Assembly: GCA_021129825.1 (NCBI GenBank)
Contig: JAJOKO010000006.1
Coordinates: 1-37,265, forward strand
Source of the DNA: Desulfotomaculum sp.
GTDB lineage: Bacteria > Bacillota > Desulfotomaculia > Desulfotomaculales > Desulfohalotomaculaceae
Direction of reading: 5' to 3'
DNA length: 37,265 nt
Translations under genes and position numbers: made by a program
Shown: positions 1-8,828 of the stretch, piece by piece
Layout: each line of letters begins with the position of its first letter
How positions within the stretch are numbered: position 1 is the stretch's first letter
Notes under the pieces: generated by a model
Told to the model about the DNA's origin: nothing
What the model saw: the letters and a program-made list of their open reading frames with translations, nothing else
Databases searched by the model: none

Positions 1-54
1 GGGGTTAGGGGGAGGGGGTGTTTGGAACTTTTTAACTGTTTCCGAGAGTGCTCA
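1..54. repeat. Right end of a family C element, truncated by the window edge
   Basis: ggggttagggggagggggtgtttggaactttttaactgtttccgagagtgctc is identical to about 25617-25669. Confidence 0.85.
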
Positions 55-65
55 GTAACTATATG

Positions 66-109
66 CAAAAAAATCTCTGATCATGCCTTTTACAGCTGAT
101 CAGAGATTT
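66..109 (-). terminator. Rho-independent terminator after rpsI
   Basis: Minus strand AAATCTCTGATCA-loop-TGATCAGAGATTTTTTT: perfect 13-bp stem followed by a T run. Confidence 0.85.
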
Positions 110-122
110 GATATTATAATTT

Positions 123-515
123 TTAACGCTTGGAAAACTGTGGAGCACGGCGAGCTTTTTTCAAACCATATTTGCGTCGTTCTTTCATGCGCGGATCACG
201 AGTTAAAAATCCAGATTTTTTTAATAACGGACGTAAATTTGGATCTGCTTGTAATAACGCCCGGGCAATACCTAGTTTCACTGCACCAGCTTGACCACTG
301 GTACCGCCACCATGTACTTTACATAATATATTAAAACGACCGGTAACACCAGTAATTTCTAGCGGTTGATTTACAATCATTTCTAAAGTCTTCCGACCAA
401 AATAATCGCTTAGTTCTTGATTATTAATTACTAACTTTCCTTCGCCAGGTACTAAATACACCCGGGCTACTGCATTTTTACGACGACCAGTACCATAAAA
501 TTGTACTTGAGCCAA
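123..515 (-). CDS. rpsI: 30S ribosomal protein S9
   Basis: [24 protein letters not shown]...RRAPQFSKR. Confidence 0.98.
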   Translation of the reverse strand: MAQVQFYGTGRRKNAVARVYLVPGEGKLVINNQELSDYFGRKTLEMIVNQPLEITGVTGRFNILCKVHGGGTSGQAGAVKLGIARALLQADPNLRPLLKKSGFLTRDPRMKERRKYGLKKARRAPQFSKR

Positions 516-518
516 TAT

Positions 519-956
519 TTAAACCTCCCCTAATTGCAAAATTTCCGGTTGTTGTGCTAAGTGTGGGTGTTGATCACCACGATAAACTTTTAATTTTTTA
601 GCTACTTTAGCACCTAAGCGGTTGTGTGGTAACATACCTACTATTGCTTTTTCCACTAATTTTTCCGGTTGCTTAGCTAAAAAATCTTCGTATTTTGTTG
701 CTTTTAAACCACCCGGATAGCCACTATGCCGATAGTAAAATTTATTTTGTAATTTATTGCCGGTTAATGCTATCTTTTCAGCATTAATTATAATCACATG
801 ATCACCAGTATCCACATGCGGGGTGAAAATAGCTTTATGTTTACCACGCAAAATATGGGCTACTTTGGTAGCTAATCTTCCTAATACCTGATCTTTAGCA
901 TCTATGATATACCATTTGTGTTCTACTTCTACCGATTTAGCCATAAAAGTTTTCAT
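519..956 (-). CDS. rplM: 50S ribosomal protein L13
   Basis: [30 protein letters not shown]...[15 protein letters not shown]. Confidence 0.98.
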   Translation of the reverse strand: MKTFMAKSVEVEHKWYIIDAKDQVLGRLATKVAHILRGKHKAIFTPHVDTGDHVIIINAEKIALTGNKLQNKFYYRHSGYPGGLKATKYEDFLAKQPEKLVEKAIVGMLPHNRLGAKVAKKLKVYRGDQHPHLAQQPEILQLGEV

Positions 957-1039
957 TTCTTTATTATTTCCTCCTCAAAAAGCCTTCCTAAGCTAGTTAT
1001 TTGCTTACAGTGTGCGTTCGAAAAGGAGCCTAGCGGATA

Positions 1040-1070
1040 GGTGACACACCTGTTTCACAGGAATGTCCCC
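1040..1070. repeat. REP-like hairpin inside element B1
   Basis: ggtgacacacctgtttcacaggaatgtcccc folds on itself; shares the GGGGACATTCC / GGTGTGTC ends with 8224-8282. Confidence 0.65.
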
Positions 1071-1091
1071 ATCAATCTATAGACCCAAGAA
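1063..1091 (-). promoter_or_regulatory. Sigma-A type promoter for rplM-rpsI
   Basis: Minus strand TTGACA (1086-1091 offset within line; see 1286-1291) is reported as a separate corrected feature at 1263-1291; this entry is retained only as a low-confidence duplicate. Confidence 0.02.
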
Positions 1092-1262
1092 GTTCAAGGC
1101 GACTTAATTTTTGCGGTGCAAAGCGTATAAACAATACGTGAGTATCGTAAAAATTAAATCAACACAGAAATTCGCCGGGTATTTCGCACGGACTTTTTGA
1201 ACATCCTCTTATAATAAACCGCTTGCAGAACGGGGCAGGACTGCATTAAGTCACGTACACAC

Positions 1263-1291
1263 ATTTTAATGTATAAAAAATCCGTTGTCAA
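1263..1291 (-). promoter_or_regulatory. Sigma-A type promoter for rplM-rpsI
   Basis: Minus strand TTGACA (1291-1286), 17-nt spacer, TAAAAT (1268-1263), overlapping the truA stop codon. Confidence 0.75.
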
Positions 1292-2052
1292 GTTATTTTT
1301 TTATAATGAACTTCCTCCATACATAACCCTTGCGGTGCTACAGTTACTCCTGCCATAGCCCGATTTTTACTGGCTAAAATATGTTTAATCATTGCCGGTT
1401 CCATCTTACCTAAACCAACTTGCATTAAAGTACCGACCATAATCCTGACCATATTATACAAAAAACCGTTAGCAGTAAATTTTATTTTTAATATATGTCC
1501 CTGCCGCTCTATTGCCAGCTTGGTTATTTTTCTAACAGTAGTTTTTACCGCCGTTCCTTGGGCTTGAAATGCTTTGAAATCATGTTGCCCGATTAAATAT
1601 TTAGCCGCTTTTTGCATAGCCACATCATCAAGTAACCGTGGTTGATGCAATACAAATCTTTTGATAAAAGGATCCGGTATTTGGGTATTATAAATACTAT
1701 AACTATATGTTTTGGCCAAAGCTGAAAAACGAGCGTGAAATTCTGCTGATACCGGTTCAGCTCGCCAAACCACTACGGTGTTAGGTAATAAAGCATTAAT
1801 CGCCAACGGCAATCTATCTAGCGGCACCGGCCAATCTGGGTGTTTAAAATTAACTACTTGACCGCGAGCGTGGACACCAGCATCAGTGCGACCGGCAGCA
1901 ATGATTTTAATAGGCTGTTTAGCTAATTTAGATAATTTTTCTTCCAACAGATGTTGAATAGTAATTAGCTTGGTGCCACGTTGTTCTTGAAAACCATGAT
2001 AATCTGTTCCGTCATAGCCTACTGTTAATTTTATGTTTGCTGCTTTGATCAT
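1288..2052 (-). CDS. truA: tRNA pseudouridine(38-40) synthase TruA
   Basis: ORF; LTVGYDGTDYHGFQEQ and AAGRTDAGVHARGQVVNF motifs. Confidence 0.97.
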   Translation of the reverse strand: MIKAANIKLTVGYDGTDYHGFQEQRGTKLITIQHLLEEKLSKLAKQPIKIIAAGRTDAGVHARGQVVNFKHPDWPVPLDRLPLAINALLPNTVVVWRAEPVSAEFHARFSALAKTYSYSIYNTQIPDPFIKRFVLHQPRLLDDVAMQKAAKYLIGQHDFKAFQAQGTAVKTTVRKITKLAIERQGHILKIKFTANGFLYNMVRIMVGTLMQVGLGKMEPAMIKHILASKNRAMAGVTVAPQGLCMEEVHYKKIT

Positions 2053-2056
2053 CTGC

Positions 2057-2875
2057 TCACCAACTTATCCAACGTTGCACTATTGCTCCCACCAAAAAAA
2101 ATGTGGCCAGTGATAATGCTAGATAATCTTTAGCACCCATCAACAGCGGACACATTACCGTTCTGTTAATACCGCCCCGGTAACAGCGGGCTTCCATTGC
2201 TATCGCCAATTCTTCAGCCCGGCGCAATGAACCAGCCAGTAACGGCACCATAAACGGGATTAACGCTTTAATCCTATTCACCGGATTGCCCCGGGTAAAA
2301 TCAGCCCCCCGCGATTGCTGCGCTTTAATAATGATATCTGCTTCAATAGCAATAGTAGGAATAAACCTTAAAGCAATACTGGTCATCATTGCTAATTCGT
2401 GCGCCGGTACGCCCACTCTTTTAAACGGGTTTAGCAATTGCTCTAAACCATGCGTAAGGGCTACCGGTGAGGTAGTAACAGTAAGTGTTGATATCAGCAA
2501 CACCACTAGCAACAACTTACCCATGATCAGTGCTGCTTTTTCTAAGCCTTGCCAAGTAATATCAAAGTACACAAAGCTAATCGCCGGATCACCCGGTACA
2601 GTTAACGCATGAAAGAAAAAAGTGAACAACATGATTATCCATAATAAACGTAATCCTCTGAGAGTGAATAATGCTAATTTACCAATACACAGCATGATTA
2701 TCAACACATATACCGCAGATACTGTTAAACCCGTTAAACCAGGAGCTATTAAAATACCGGTGCCACTAATCAGGATGATCATAATTTTACTCACCGGATT
2801 TAATTGGTGAATAAACGATTGCCCCGGTATAAATTGTCCCAGTGTAATCTGACCCAACATAAGATCAAGCCTCAC
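2057..2875 (-). CDS. ecfT: ECF transporter transmembrane T component
   Basis: ORF; hydrophobic protein with AQQSRGADFTRG and EARCYRGG (CbiQ/EcfT coupling motifs); downstream of two EcfA genes. Confidence 0.95.
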   Translation of the reverse strand: MRLDLMLGQITLGQFIPGQSFIHQLNPVSKIMIILISGTGILIAPGLTGLTVSAVYVLIIMLCIGKLALFTLRGLRLLWIIMLFTFFFHALTVPGDPAISFVYFDITWQGLEKAALIMGKLLLVVLLISTLTVTTSPVALTHGLEQLLNPFKRVGVPAHELAMMTSIALRFIPTIAIEADIIIKAQQSRGADFTRGNPVNRIKALIPFMVPLLAGSLRRAEELAIAMEARCYRGGINRTVMCPLLMGAKDYLALSLATFFLVGAIVQRWISW

Positions 2876-2888
2876 TTCACACGCTGTT

Positions 2889-3755
2889 TTAACTTTTCGT
2901 TTTTAGTTTTTCGCTTTTAACTTTAACTATTTCCGCTACTGCTTCATCCAAACCGATTACATCACTGCGTACCGGTAGCTTACGCTGTTTTAATTTTAAC
3001 ATGATCTGTACTTCTAGCGGCAATGCTAACCCGGCATCAATTATTGCTTGCGCTTGTTCAAATACTGCTTGCGGTGTACCTGCTAGCATCAGTTTTCCTT
3101 GATTTAGCACTATCAACTGATCTGCTATTCTATAAACATCATCCATTTCATGGGTTACTAAGATCACTGTCATTTGATAATTATTCTGAATTCGTTTAAT
3201 GTTTTGTAAAAATTGTTTTTTAACTACTGGTTCCATACCAGCAGTAGGTTCATCTAATACCAGTATTTGCGGACGCATAGCCAATACCCCGGCTATTGCT
3301 ACCCGCCGTTTCATGCCCCCGCTTAAAGTCAGTGGCGAAAGCTCCAGGACGCTTTCCGGCAATGCTAGGCACTGCAAAGCTTCTATCACCCTGTTTTTTA
3401 TTTGCTGTTCATCTAACCCTAAGTTTTTAGGTCCAAAAGCGATATCTTCATAAACTGTTTCTGCAAACAACTGGTGATCAGGGTATTGAAATACCATCCC
3501 CACTAATGACCACAATTGTTTTCTTTCTTTTTTTTCAGCAATATCTCGCCCGGTAATTTTTAACGTGCCTTTTTTAGCAGACACTAACCCGTTAAAATGT
3601 TGGATCAATGTGGATTTACCAGAACCGGTAGGACCAATAATACCTACCGTTTGTCCCACAGCAATTTTAAAAGAGATGTCTATTAAAGCAGGTTGTTCAA
3701 ACGGCGTACCGGTCGCATGCGTGAAATAAAGATTATTAACTTCTACAGCCCACAT
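2889..3755 (-). CDS. ecfA2: ECF transporter ATPase
   Basis: ORF; Walker A GPTGSGKST, LSGGMKRRVAIAGVLA signature, Walker B ILVLDEPTAG. Confidence 0.95.
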   Translation of the reverse strand: MWAVEVNNLYFTHATGTPFEQPALIDISFKIAVGQTVGIIGPTGSGKSTLIQHFNGLVSAKKGTLKITGRDIAEKKERKQLWSLVGMVFQYPDHQLFAETVYEDIAFGPKNLGLDEQQIKNRVIEALQCLALPESVLELSPLTLSGGMKRRVAIAGVLAMRPQILVLDEPTAGMEPVVKKQFLQNIKRIQNNYQMTVILVTHEMDDVYRIADQLIVLNQGKLMLAGTPQAVFEQAQAIIDAGLALPLEVQIMLKLKQRKLPVRSDVIGLDEAVAEIVKVKSEKLKTKS

Positions 3756-4603
3756 AAGTTATCCACCAGTTCATCTATGTATAATGGTATTCGTTTCTGA
3801 TTATATAGTCCTACTGCTGCTAGTTTTAAGGCCATTTCTGCTAAGCCGGGTAATTGCAAGCCGTATTTTTCTAATTGTGCTTTTTGGGTAAAAATTTGCC
3901 GAGGGGTATCGTCCATCGCTACCGTACCTTGATGTAATACTACTAAGCGGTCTGCTAAGGCAGCTTCTTCCATCAAGTGGGTAATTAAAACTACCGTCAT
4001 CCGGTTTTCACGATTTAATTTCACAATAGTTTGTAGTAATTGCTGCCGACCACTAGGATCAAGCATCGCTGTTGGTTCGTCCAATACTAAACACTGGGGC
4101 TGCATTGCCAAAACACCGGCAATAACCAGTCGTTGCTTTTGACCACCAGATAATAGATGTGGTGGTCGTTTTTGTTGTGCTGTTAAATCTAGTAACTTTA
4201 AATAATAGGCTACTCTTTGGCGTATTTCTACCGGTGGTAATCCTAAATTTTCCGGACCAAAAGCGACATCTTCTTCGGCTATCGCCGCCACTAATTGATT
4301 ATCCGGATTTTGAAAGACGATACCCACTCGTTTGCGAACTGCCCAAGTATTATCTGGATTAGCAGTATCTAGACCATCAACTATTACTTTGCCACTATCT
4401 GGTAGTAGCAAAGCGTTTAAGTGCTGGGCAAACGTAGATTTACCAGAACCGTTAGCTCCGATTACCGCTATAAATTCTCCCATTCTAATTTTAAGATTTA
4501 GATCAGATAAGGCTTTAATCGACTTTTGATAACCTATTTCATAAGCATGATTGACATTCTGCAATTCTATTAAACTTTCATTACCAGCTTTTGTATCCTG
4601 CAC
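3743..4603 (-). CDS. ecfA1: ECF transporter ATPase; start proposed at GTG 4603, not ORF-track start 4744
   Basis: GANGSGKSTFAQHLNALLLP and LSGGQKQRLVIAGVLA. GTG at 4601-4603 is in frame, preceded by TAGGGG. The longer ORF runs into element A1. Confidence 0.85.
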   Translation of the reverse strand: MQDTKAGNESLIELQNVNHAYEIGYQKSIKALSDLNLKIRMGEFIAVIGANGSGKSTFAQHLNALLLPDSGKVIVDGLDTANPDNTWAVRKRVGIVFQNPDNQLVAAIAEEDVAFGPENLGLPPVEIRQRVAYYLKLLDLTAQQKRPPHLLSGGQKQRLVIAGVLAMQPQCLVLDEPTAMLDPSGRQQLLQTIVKLNRENRMTVVLITHLMEEAALADRLVVLHQGTVAMDDTPRQIFTQKAQLEKYGLQLPGLAEMALKLAAVGLYNQKRIPLYIDELVDNLCGL

Positions 4604-4689
4604 AATGCCAACCCCTAAACTTTTGTAGCAAGGTAACGTATGAAAATAGCCAAAAACAGACGCTGATTTCAAGTAAAAGAATAAGAGGC

Positions 4690-4713
4690 TAAAAGAAATC
4701 TTTTTACCTTTTA
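4690..4713. repeat. Left 24-bp direct repeat flanking element A1
   Basis: taaaagaaatctttttacctttta, identical to 4972-4995. Confidence 0.9.
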
Positions 4714-4971
4714 GTGCGTGTTCGAAAAGGGTACCATTTAGCACATTTAAAATTTACATATTAATCCAATTAACCTTAAAACACACCCCCACCCTACCCT
4801 CCCCCATCAAGGGGGAGGAGATTCAATCTCCCCTCCCCTCGTGGGAGGGGCGGGTACCCACCCGGCACTCACCGGACTTAAGCAAGATAGTCTACCGTTG
4901 ACGCTTGGTGAGTGCCGGGAAGGGTGCAGGGAGGGGGGTTTTTACCACAAACATACTTTTCGAACACGCAC
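4714..4971. mobile_element. Family A element copy 1 (MITE-like, no ORF)
   Basis: GTGCGTGTTCGAAAAG ... CTTTTCGAACACGCAC perfect 16-bp TIRs; homologous to 7604-7813; flanked by 24-bp direct repeats. Confidence 0.88.
4861..4919. repeat. Nested REP-like hairpin inside element A1
   Basis: cccggcactcacc...ggtgagtgccggg; absent from copy A2 at the same position. Confidence 0.8.
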
Positions 4972-4995
4972 TAAAAGAAATCTTTTTACCTTTTA
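4972..4995. repeat. Right 24-bp direct repeat flanking element A1
   Basis: taaaagaaatctttttacctttta, identical to 4690-4713. Confidence 0.9.
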
Positions 4996-5028
4996 ATCTT
5001 TTTACCTTTTTACCTTTTTACCTTTTTC
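4982..5028. repeat. Short tandem repeat, unit ctttttac
   Basis: ctttttac cttttaat ctttttac ctttttac ctttttac ctttttcg. Confidence 0.85.
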
Positions 5029-5032
5029 GTCC

Positions 5033-5386
5033 TTACTCCGTAATTAGTTCTAAAATAGCCAAAGGAGCCGCATCGCCTTTACGTAAACCGGTTTTAATGA
5101 TCCGGGTATAGCCACCGGGGCGTTCGGTATATTCAGGCGCAATATTATCAAATAATTTACGCACTACCGTTTCTTCATAGATATACGCTAAACAATGCCG
5201 CCTGGCTGCTAAATTATTTTCTTTAGCCACTGTAATCAACTTTTCAGCTATTCTACTAACTTCCTTAGCCCTAGTTTCAGTAGTTTCAATACGATCATCC
5301 CGGAATAAAGAAGTTACTAAATTACGCAACATCGCTTTACGATGACCGGTATTGCGTCCTAACTTGCGATAACCCACTGATTTCAC
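5033..5386 (-). CDS. rplQ: 50S ribosomal protein L17
   Basis: [35 protein letters not shown]. Confidence 0.98.
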   Translation of the reverse strand: MKSVGYRKLGRNTGHRKAMLRNLVTSLFRDDRIETTETRAKEVSRIAEKLITVAKENNLAARRHCLAYIYEETVVRKLFDNIAPEYTERPGGYTRIIKTGLRKGDAAPLAILELITE

Positions 5387-5390
5387 TCCC

Positions 5391-6338
5391 TTACTCGTCC
5401 TCTTTTTGTAATTTAAGTCCCATTTCTACTAATTTATTATTAACTTCTTCTAAAGATTTTTTGCCTAAATTACGCACTTTCATCATATCTTCTTCATTAC
5501 GCTGAATAAGATTTTGAATAGTGTTGATACCGGCACGCTTTAAACAATTATAAGAACGCACCGATAAATCTAATTCTTCAATGGTCATTTCCATCACCAA
5601 ATCTTTTTGTTCTTCTTCTTTTTCTACCATAATTTCTACTTCTTCAACTATTTCAGTCAGTCCGGTAAAAAGTTGCAAGTGTTCGCTCATTATTTTAGCG
5701 GCCAAACTAGTGGCTTCATCTGCCCGGATACTACCATTAGTCCACACTTCCAGTGTCAGTTTATCATAATCAGTAATCTGCCCAACCCGGGTGTTTTCTA
5801 CTGCAAAGTTAACTTTTTTAACCGGCGCATAAAGAGAATCAATTGGGATTACCCCGATAACATAATCACTTTTTTTATTCTTTTCTGCCACGGTATAACC
5901 GCGACCCCGGTTAACTGTAATGTCCATCACCAAACAACCATTTTCAGCAAGTGTAGCTAAATGCAAGTCTGGATTTAAAATTTCTACATCTGCATCAGCA
6001 ATAATATCTGCCGCTTTAACGACCCTTTCACCTTTAACATCAAGCCGCAAAGTTTTTTCTTCATTACCATGTAGCTTTAGACACAGTTTCTTAAAGTTGA
6101 GAATGATTTCTGTTACATCTTCTTTGACATCCGGTATCACCGAAAATTCATGCTGCACATTCTCCACCTTTATTGATGTTACCGCTGCTCCCGGTAATGA
6201 TGATAATAACATCCGGCGCAAACTGTTTCCCAAAGTAATTCCGTAACCACGCTCTAATGGTTCTAGTACAAATTTACCATAGGTGCTATCTGGGTTCATT
6301 TCTAAACATTCTATTTTCGGTTTTTCAATTTCCAACAT
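5391..6338 (-). CDS. rpoA: RNA polymerase subunit alpha
   Basis: [31 protein letters not shown] and C-terminal [16 protein letters not shown]. Confidence 0.99.
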   Translation of the reverse strand: MLEIEKPKIECLEMNPDSTYGKFVLEPLERGYGITLGNSLRRMLLSSLPGAAVTSIKVENVQHEFSVIPDVKEDVTEIILNFKKLCLKLHGNEEKTLRLDVKGERVVKAADIIADADVEILNPDLHLATLAENGCLVMDITVNRGRGYTVAEKNKKSDYVIGVIPIDSLYAPVKKVNFAVENTRVGQITDYDKLTLEVWTNGSIRADEATSLAAKIMSEHLQLFTGLTEIVEEVEIMVEKEEEQKDLVMEMTIEELDLSVRSYNCLKRAGINTIQNLIQRNEEDMMKVRNLGKKSLEEVNNKLVEMGLKLQKEDE

Positions 6339-6360
6339 GTACGGTAACCCTCCTAATTAA

Positions 6361-6390
6361 GACGTCAGCTATCGGACGTCAGACGTCGGG
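6361..6390. repeat. Degenerate gacgtca-type 7-bp repeat
   Basis: gacgtcagctatcggacgtcagacgtcggg; related to the 16129-16165 repeat. Confidence 0.55.
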
Positions 6391-6420
6391 GAAATCTATA
6401 TCCCAAGAGAATGCAGAAAC

Positions 6421-7047
6421 TTATCTGGAATAAAGTTCAACAATTAGATGTTCTTCCACCGGAACATCAATTTGTTCTCTGGTTGGAAAACCCACCACAC
6501 TACCTTGGGCTTGTTCAGCATCATATTCCAACCAAGCAGGAGTATTCTTTTCGCCAGCTCGCTCTATTATTTCTTTAATAAAAGTAGATTTTCTGCTTTT
6601 ATCCCGGATGGTAATTTTATCCCCTACCTTAATCAAGTAAGATGGGATATCTACCTTGCGACCATTAATTTCAAAATGACCGTGAGTGACTAATTGGCGG
6701 GCCTCAACCCGTGAAGAGCTCAAACCCAAACGAAAAATCACGTTATCTAAACGCCGCTCTAATAAATATAACAAGTTGCTACCTGTTACACCCTTTTGCC
6801 GGGATGCTTCTTGAAAATAGTTACGAAATTGTTTTTCCAAAACACCGTAGATACGACGGGTTTTTTGTTTAGCACGTAACTGCAAGCCATATTCCGATAC
6901 TTTTTTGCGACCCTGACCATGTTGACCCGGCGGATAAGCGCGTTTTTCCATAGCACATTTACCGGTATAACAACGGTCTCCTTTCAAATAAAGCTTTAGA
7001 CCTTCCCGCCGACATAACTTACACTGAGCACCTGTATATCTTGCCAT
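6421..7047 (-). CDS. rpsD: 30S ribosomal protein S4 (zinc-binding form)
   Basis: [39 protein letters not shown]. Confidence 0.99.
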   Translation of the reverse strand: MARYTGAQCKLCRREGLKLYLKGDRCYTGKCAMEKRAYPPGQHGQGRKKVSEYGLQLRAKQKTRRIYGVLEKQFRNYFQEASRQKGVTGSNLLYLLERRLDNVIFRLGLSSSRVEARQLVTHGHFEINGRKVDIPSYLIKVGDKITIRDKSRKSTFIKEIIERAGEKNTPAWLEYDAEQAQGSVVGFPTREQIDVPVEEHLIVELYSR

Positions 7048-7062
7048 CTACTTTTTCACCTC

Positions 7063-7452
7063 CTAAACTCTCCGGCGTTTGGGTGGTCGACAACCATTAT
7101 GCGGTACCGGGGTAATATCTTTAATGATACTTACTTCTAAACCAACCGCTTGCAACGAACGAATAGCTGCTTCACGACCAGATCCAGGCCCCTTAACCAT
7201 TACTTCAACCACTTTCATGCCATGTTCCATTGCTTCTTTAGCTGCTTTTTCCGCAGCTAATTGCGCCGCAAAAGGGGTGCTCTTACGCGAACCTTTAAAA
7301 CCAACTTGACCAGCCGTAGACCAAGCGATGGTATCCCCTTTTAAATCAGTAATCGTAACAATCGTATTGTTGAAGGTGGATTTTACAAAAACCTTGCCCG
7401 ATTCAACATTTTTTCTTTCGCGTTTTTTTGTACGCGTTGCACGACGCGCCAT
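7063..7452 (-). CDS. rpsK: 30S ribosomal protein S11
   Basis: [41 protein letters not shown]. Confidence 0.99.
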   Translation of the reverse strand: MARRATRTKKRERKNVESGKVFVKSTFNNTIVTITDLKGDTIAWSTAGQVGFKGSRKSTPFAAQLAAEKAAKEAMEHGMKVVEVMVKGPGSGREAAIRSLQAVGLEVSIIKDITPVPHNGCRPPKRRRV

Positions 7453-7501
7453 ATATTAATTCCCTCCTTATTTGAAAAGTAAAATTTTTGCTTTTTTATG
7501 G

Positions 7502-7553
7502 GTAGGTACAAGACCTACCTCTACACTTGCTGGGCAGACACACAGGTCTGCCC
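7502..7553. repeat. Two adjacent REP-like hairpins
   Basis: gtaggtacaagacctac (7502-7518) and gggcagacacacaggtctgccc (7532-7553), each followed by ctac-a. Confidence 0.7.
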
Positions 7554-7571
7554 CTACATTATTTCTCGCTC

Positions 7572-7588
7572 CTGACCACTGACCACTG
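7572..7588. repeat. 7-bp tandem repeat, unit ctgacca
   Basis: cctgaccactgaccactg. Confidence 0.6.
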
Positions 7589-7603
7589 TTTTTTAACTCC
7601 TTA

Positions 7604-7813
7604 GTGCGTGTTCGAAAAGGGTATCATTTAGCACCTTTGGAATTTACATATTAATCCAATTAATCTTAAAACACACCCCCACCCTAACCCTCCCCCATCA
7701 AGGGGGAGGAGATTTAGTCCCCCCCTCCCCTCGTGGGAGGGGCGGGTACCCACCCGAAGGGAAGGGTGCGGGGAGGGGGGTTTTTACCACAAACATACTT
7801 TTCGAACACACAC
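7604..7813. mobile_element. Family A element copy 2 (MITE-like, no ORF)
   Basis: gtgcgtgttcgaaaagggtat...catacttttcgaacacacac; homologous to 4714-4971; flanked by CCTTA (7599-7603 and 7814-7818). Confidence 0.88.
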
Positions 7814-7823
7814 CCTTACTAAA

Positions 7824-8195
7824 CTAATTTTTCCGGCGTGCGCCTACTGTTTTCTTCGCCCCTTTTCGGGTACGAGCATTAGTTTTAGTCTTTTGACCAC
7901 GTACCGGCATACCACGCCGGTGTCTTAAACCACGATAGCAACCAATTTCGATTAATCTCTTGATATTTAAGGATATTTCTCGCCTTAAATCACCTTCTAC
8001 TTGCATATTTTTATCGACATACTCCCGCAACTTATTAATTTCTGCTTCCGTTAAGTCGCGCACCCTAGTATTAGGATTAATATCAGTTACTGCCAAAACA
8101 TTTTTTGAAGCAGATAAACCGATGCCATATATATAGGTAAGAGCAATTTCTACTCGTTTATCTCTAGGTAAATCAACCCCGGAAATACGTGCCAT
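7824..8195 (-). CDS. rpsM: 30S ribosomal protein S13
   Basis: [29 protein letters not shown]. Confidence 0.99.
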   Translation of the reverse strand: MARISGVDLPRDKRVEIALTYIYGIGLSASKNVLAVTDINPNTRVRDLTEAEINKLREYVDKNMQVEGDLRREISLNIKRLIEIGCYRGLRHRRGMPVRGQKTKTNARTRKGAKKTVGARRKN

Positions 8196-8223
8196 TTGTT
8201 ACCAACACCTCCTCTGAATTGAT

Positions 8224-8282
8224 GGGGACATTCCGTCGGGTACCCACTTTCCCGAAGGGAAAGAAGGGTGCGGTGTGTCCCC
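8224..8282. repeat. REP-like hairpin containing a family A/C core module
   Basis: ggggacattcc...ggtgtgtcccc ends with cgggtacccactttcccgaagggaaagaagggtgcgg in the middle; preceded by ctctgaattgat. Confidence 0.7.
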
Positions 8283-8314
8283 TATCTTTATAAACATTCT
8301 TGGTTTTCGCTTTT

Positions 8315-8428
8315 TCATCCTTGTCTTTGCTTGTGTTTAGGATTAACACAAATAACTCTTACCACTCTTTTGCGGCGAATAATTTTACATTTTTCACAAA
8401 TCGGCTTAACCGATGGTCTTACTTTCAT
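8315..8428 (-). CDS. rpmJ: 50S ribosomal protein L36 (not in ORF track)
   Basis: Translated by eye: [37 protein letters not shown]. Confidence 0.97.
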   Translation of the reverse strand: MKVRPSVKPICEKCKIIRRKRVVRVICVNPKHKQRQG

Positions 8429-8505
8429 GCTAAAAACCTCCTAAAGAAAATCGCCAACTTCTTAACTATATCTTTTATAATGTTTATTGCCCGGTTTCCG
8501 ATATT

Positions 8506-8724
8506 TTACTTGTAACGGTAAATTATCCTGCCGCGCGTTAAATCATAAGGAGACAGTTCTACAGTTACTTTATCACCTGGTAATATTCGAATAAAATTCA
8601 TTCTAATTTTGCCGGAAACATGGGCTAATATTTTGTGACCATTAGATAATTCTACCCGAAACATTGCATTCGGTAAAGGTTCTGCCACAGTGCCTTCAAC
8701 TTCAATTACATCACTCTTAGACAT
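8506..8724 (-). CDS. infA: Translation initiation factor IF-1
   Basis: [56 protein letters not shown]. Confidence 0.99.
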   Translation of the reverse strand: MSKSDVIEVEGTVAEPLPNAMFRVELSNGHKILAHVSGKIRMNFIRILPGDKVTVELSPYDLTRGRIIYRYK

Positions 8725-8828
8725 TAGTTTAGGTTTAACCTCCCTTACTCTTCCTTCAAAAGGATGTTCGAAAACATCAACCCGGTGTAAACAGTGTTTG
8801 CCTATTCTAGTAATAGCAATAACTCATC

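Larger units (their letters stand above)
1010..1210. mobile_element. Family B element copy 1 (MITE-like, no ORF)
   Basis: gtgtgcgttcgaaaaggagcctagcggataggtgacacacctg...cgccgggtatttcgcacggactttttgaacatcctctt; near-identical to 14232-14432 except in the central stem. Confidence 0.8.

Noticed and set aside
1063-1091. Duplicate rplM promoter entry in the feature list
   Set aside because: Coordinate slip; the supported promoter is at 1263-1291. The 1063-1091 entry should be ignored (confidence 0.02).
1010-1210. Group II intron fragment, suggested by the GTGYG start of family B
   Set aside because: No domain V signature or intron-encoded protein, and the GTGCG is part of an inverted terminal repeat.
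4714-4971. Element A as a promoter or terminator for rplQ or ecfA1
   Set aside because: No convincing -35/-10 pair or stem followed by a T tract was found; the palindromes match the repeat-family pattern instead.
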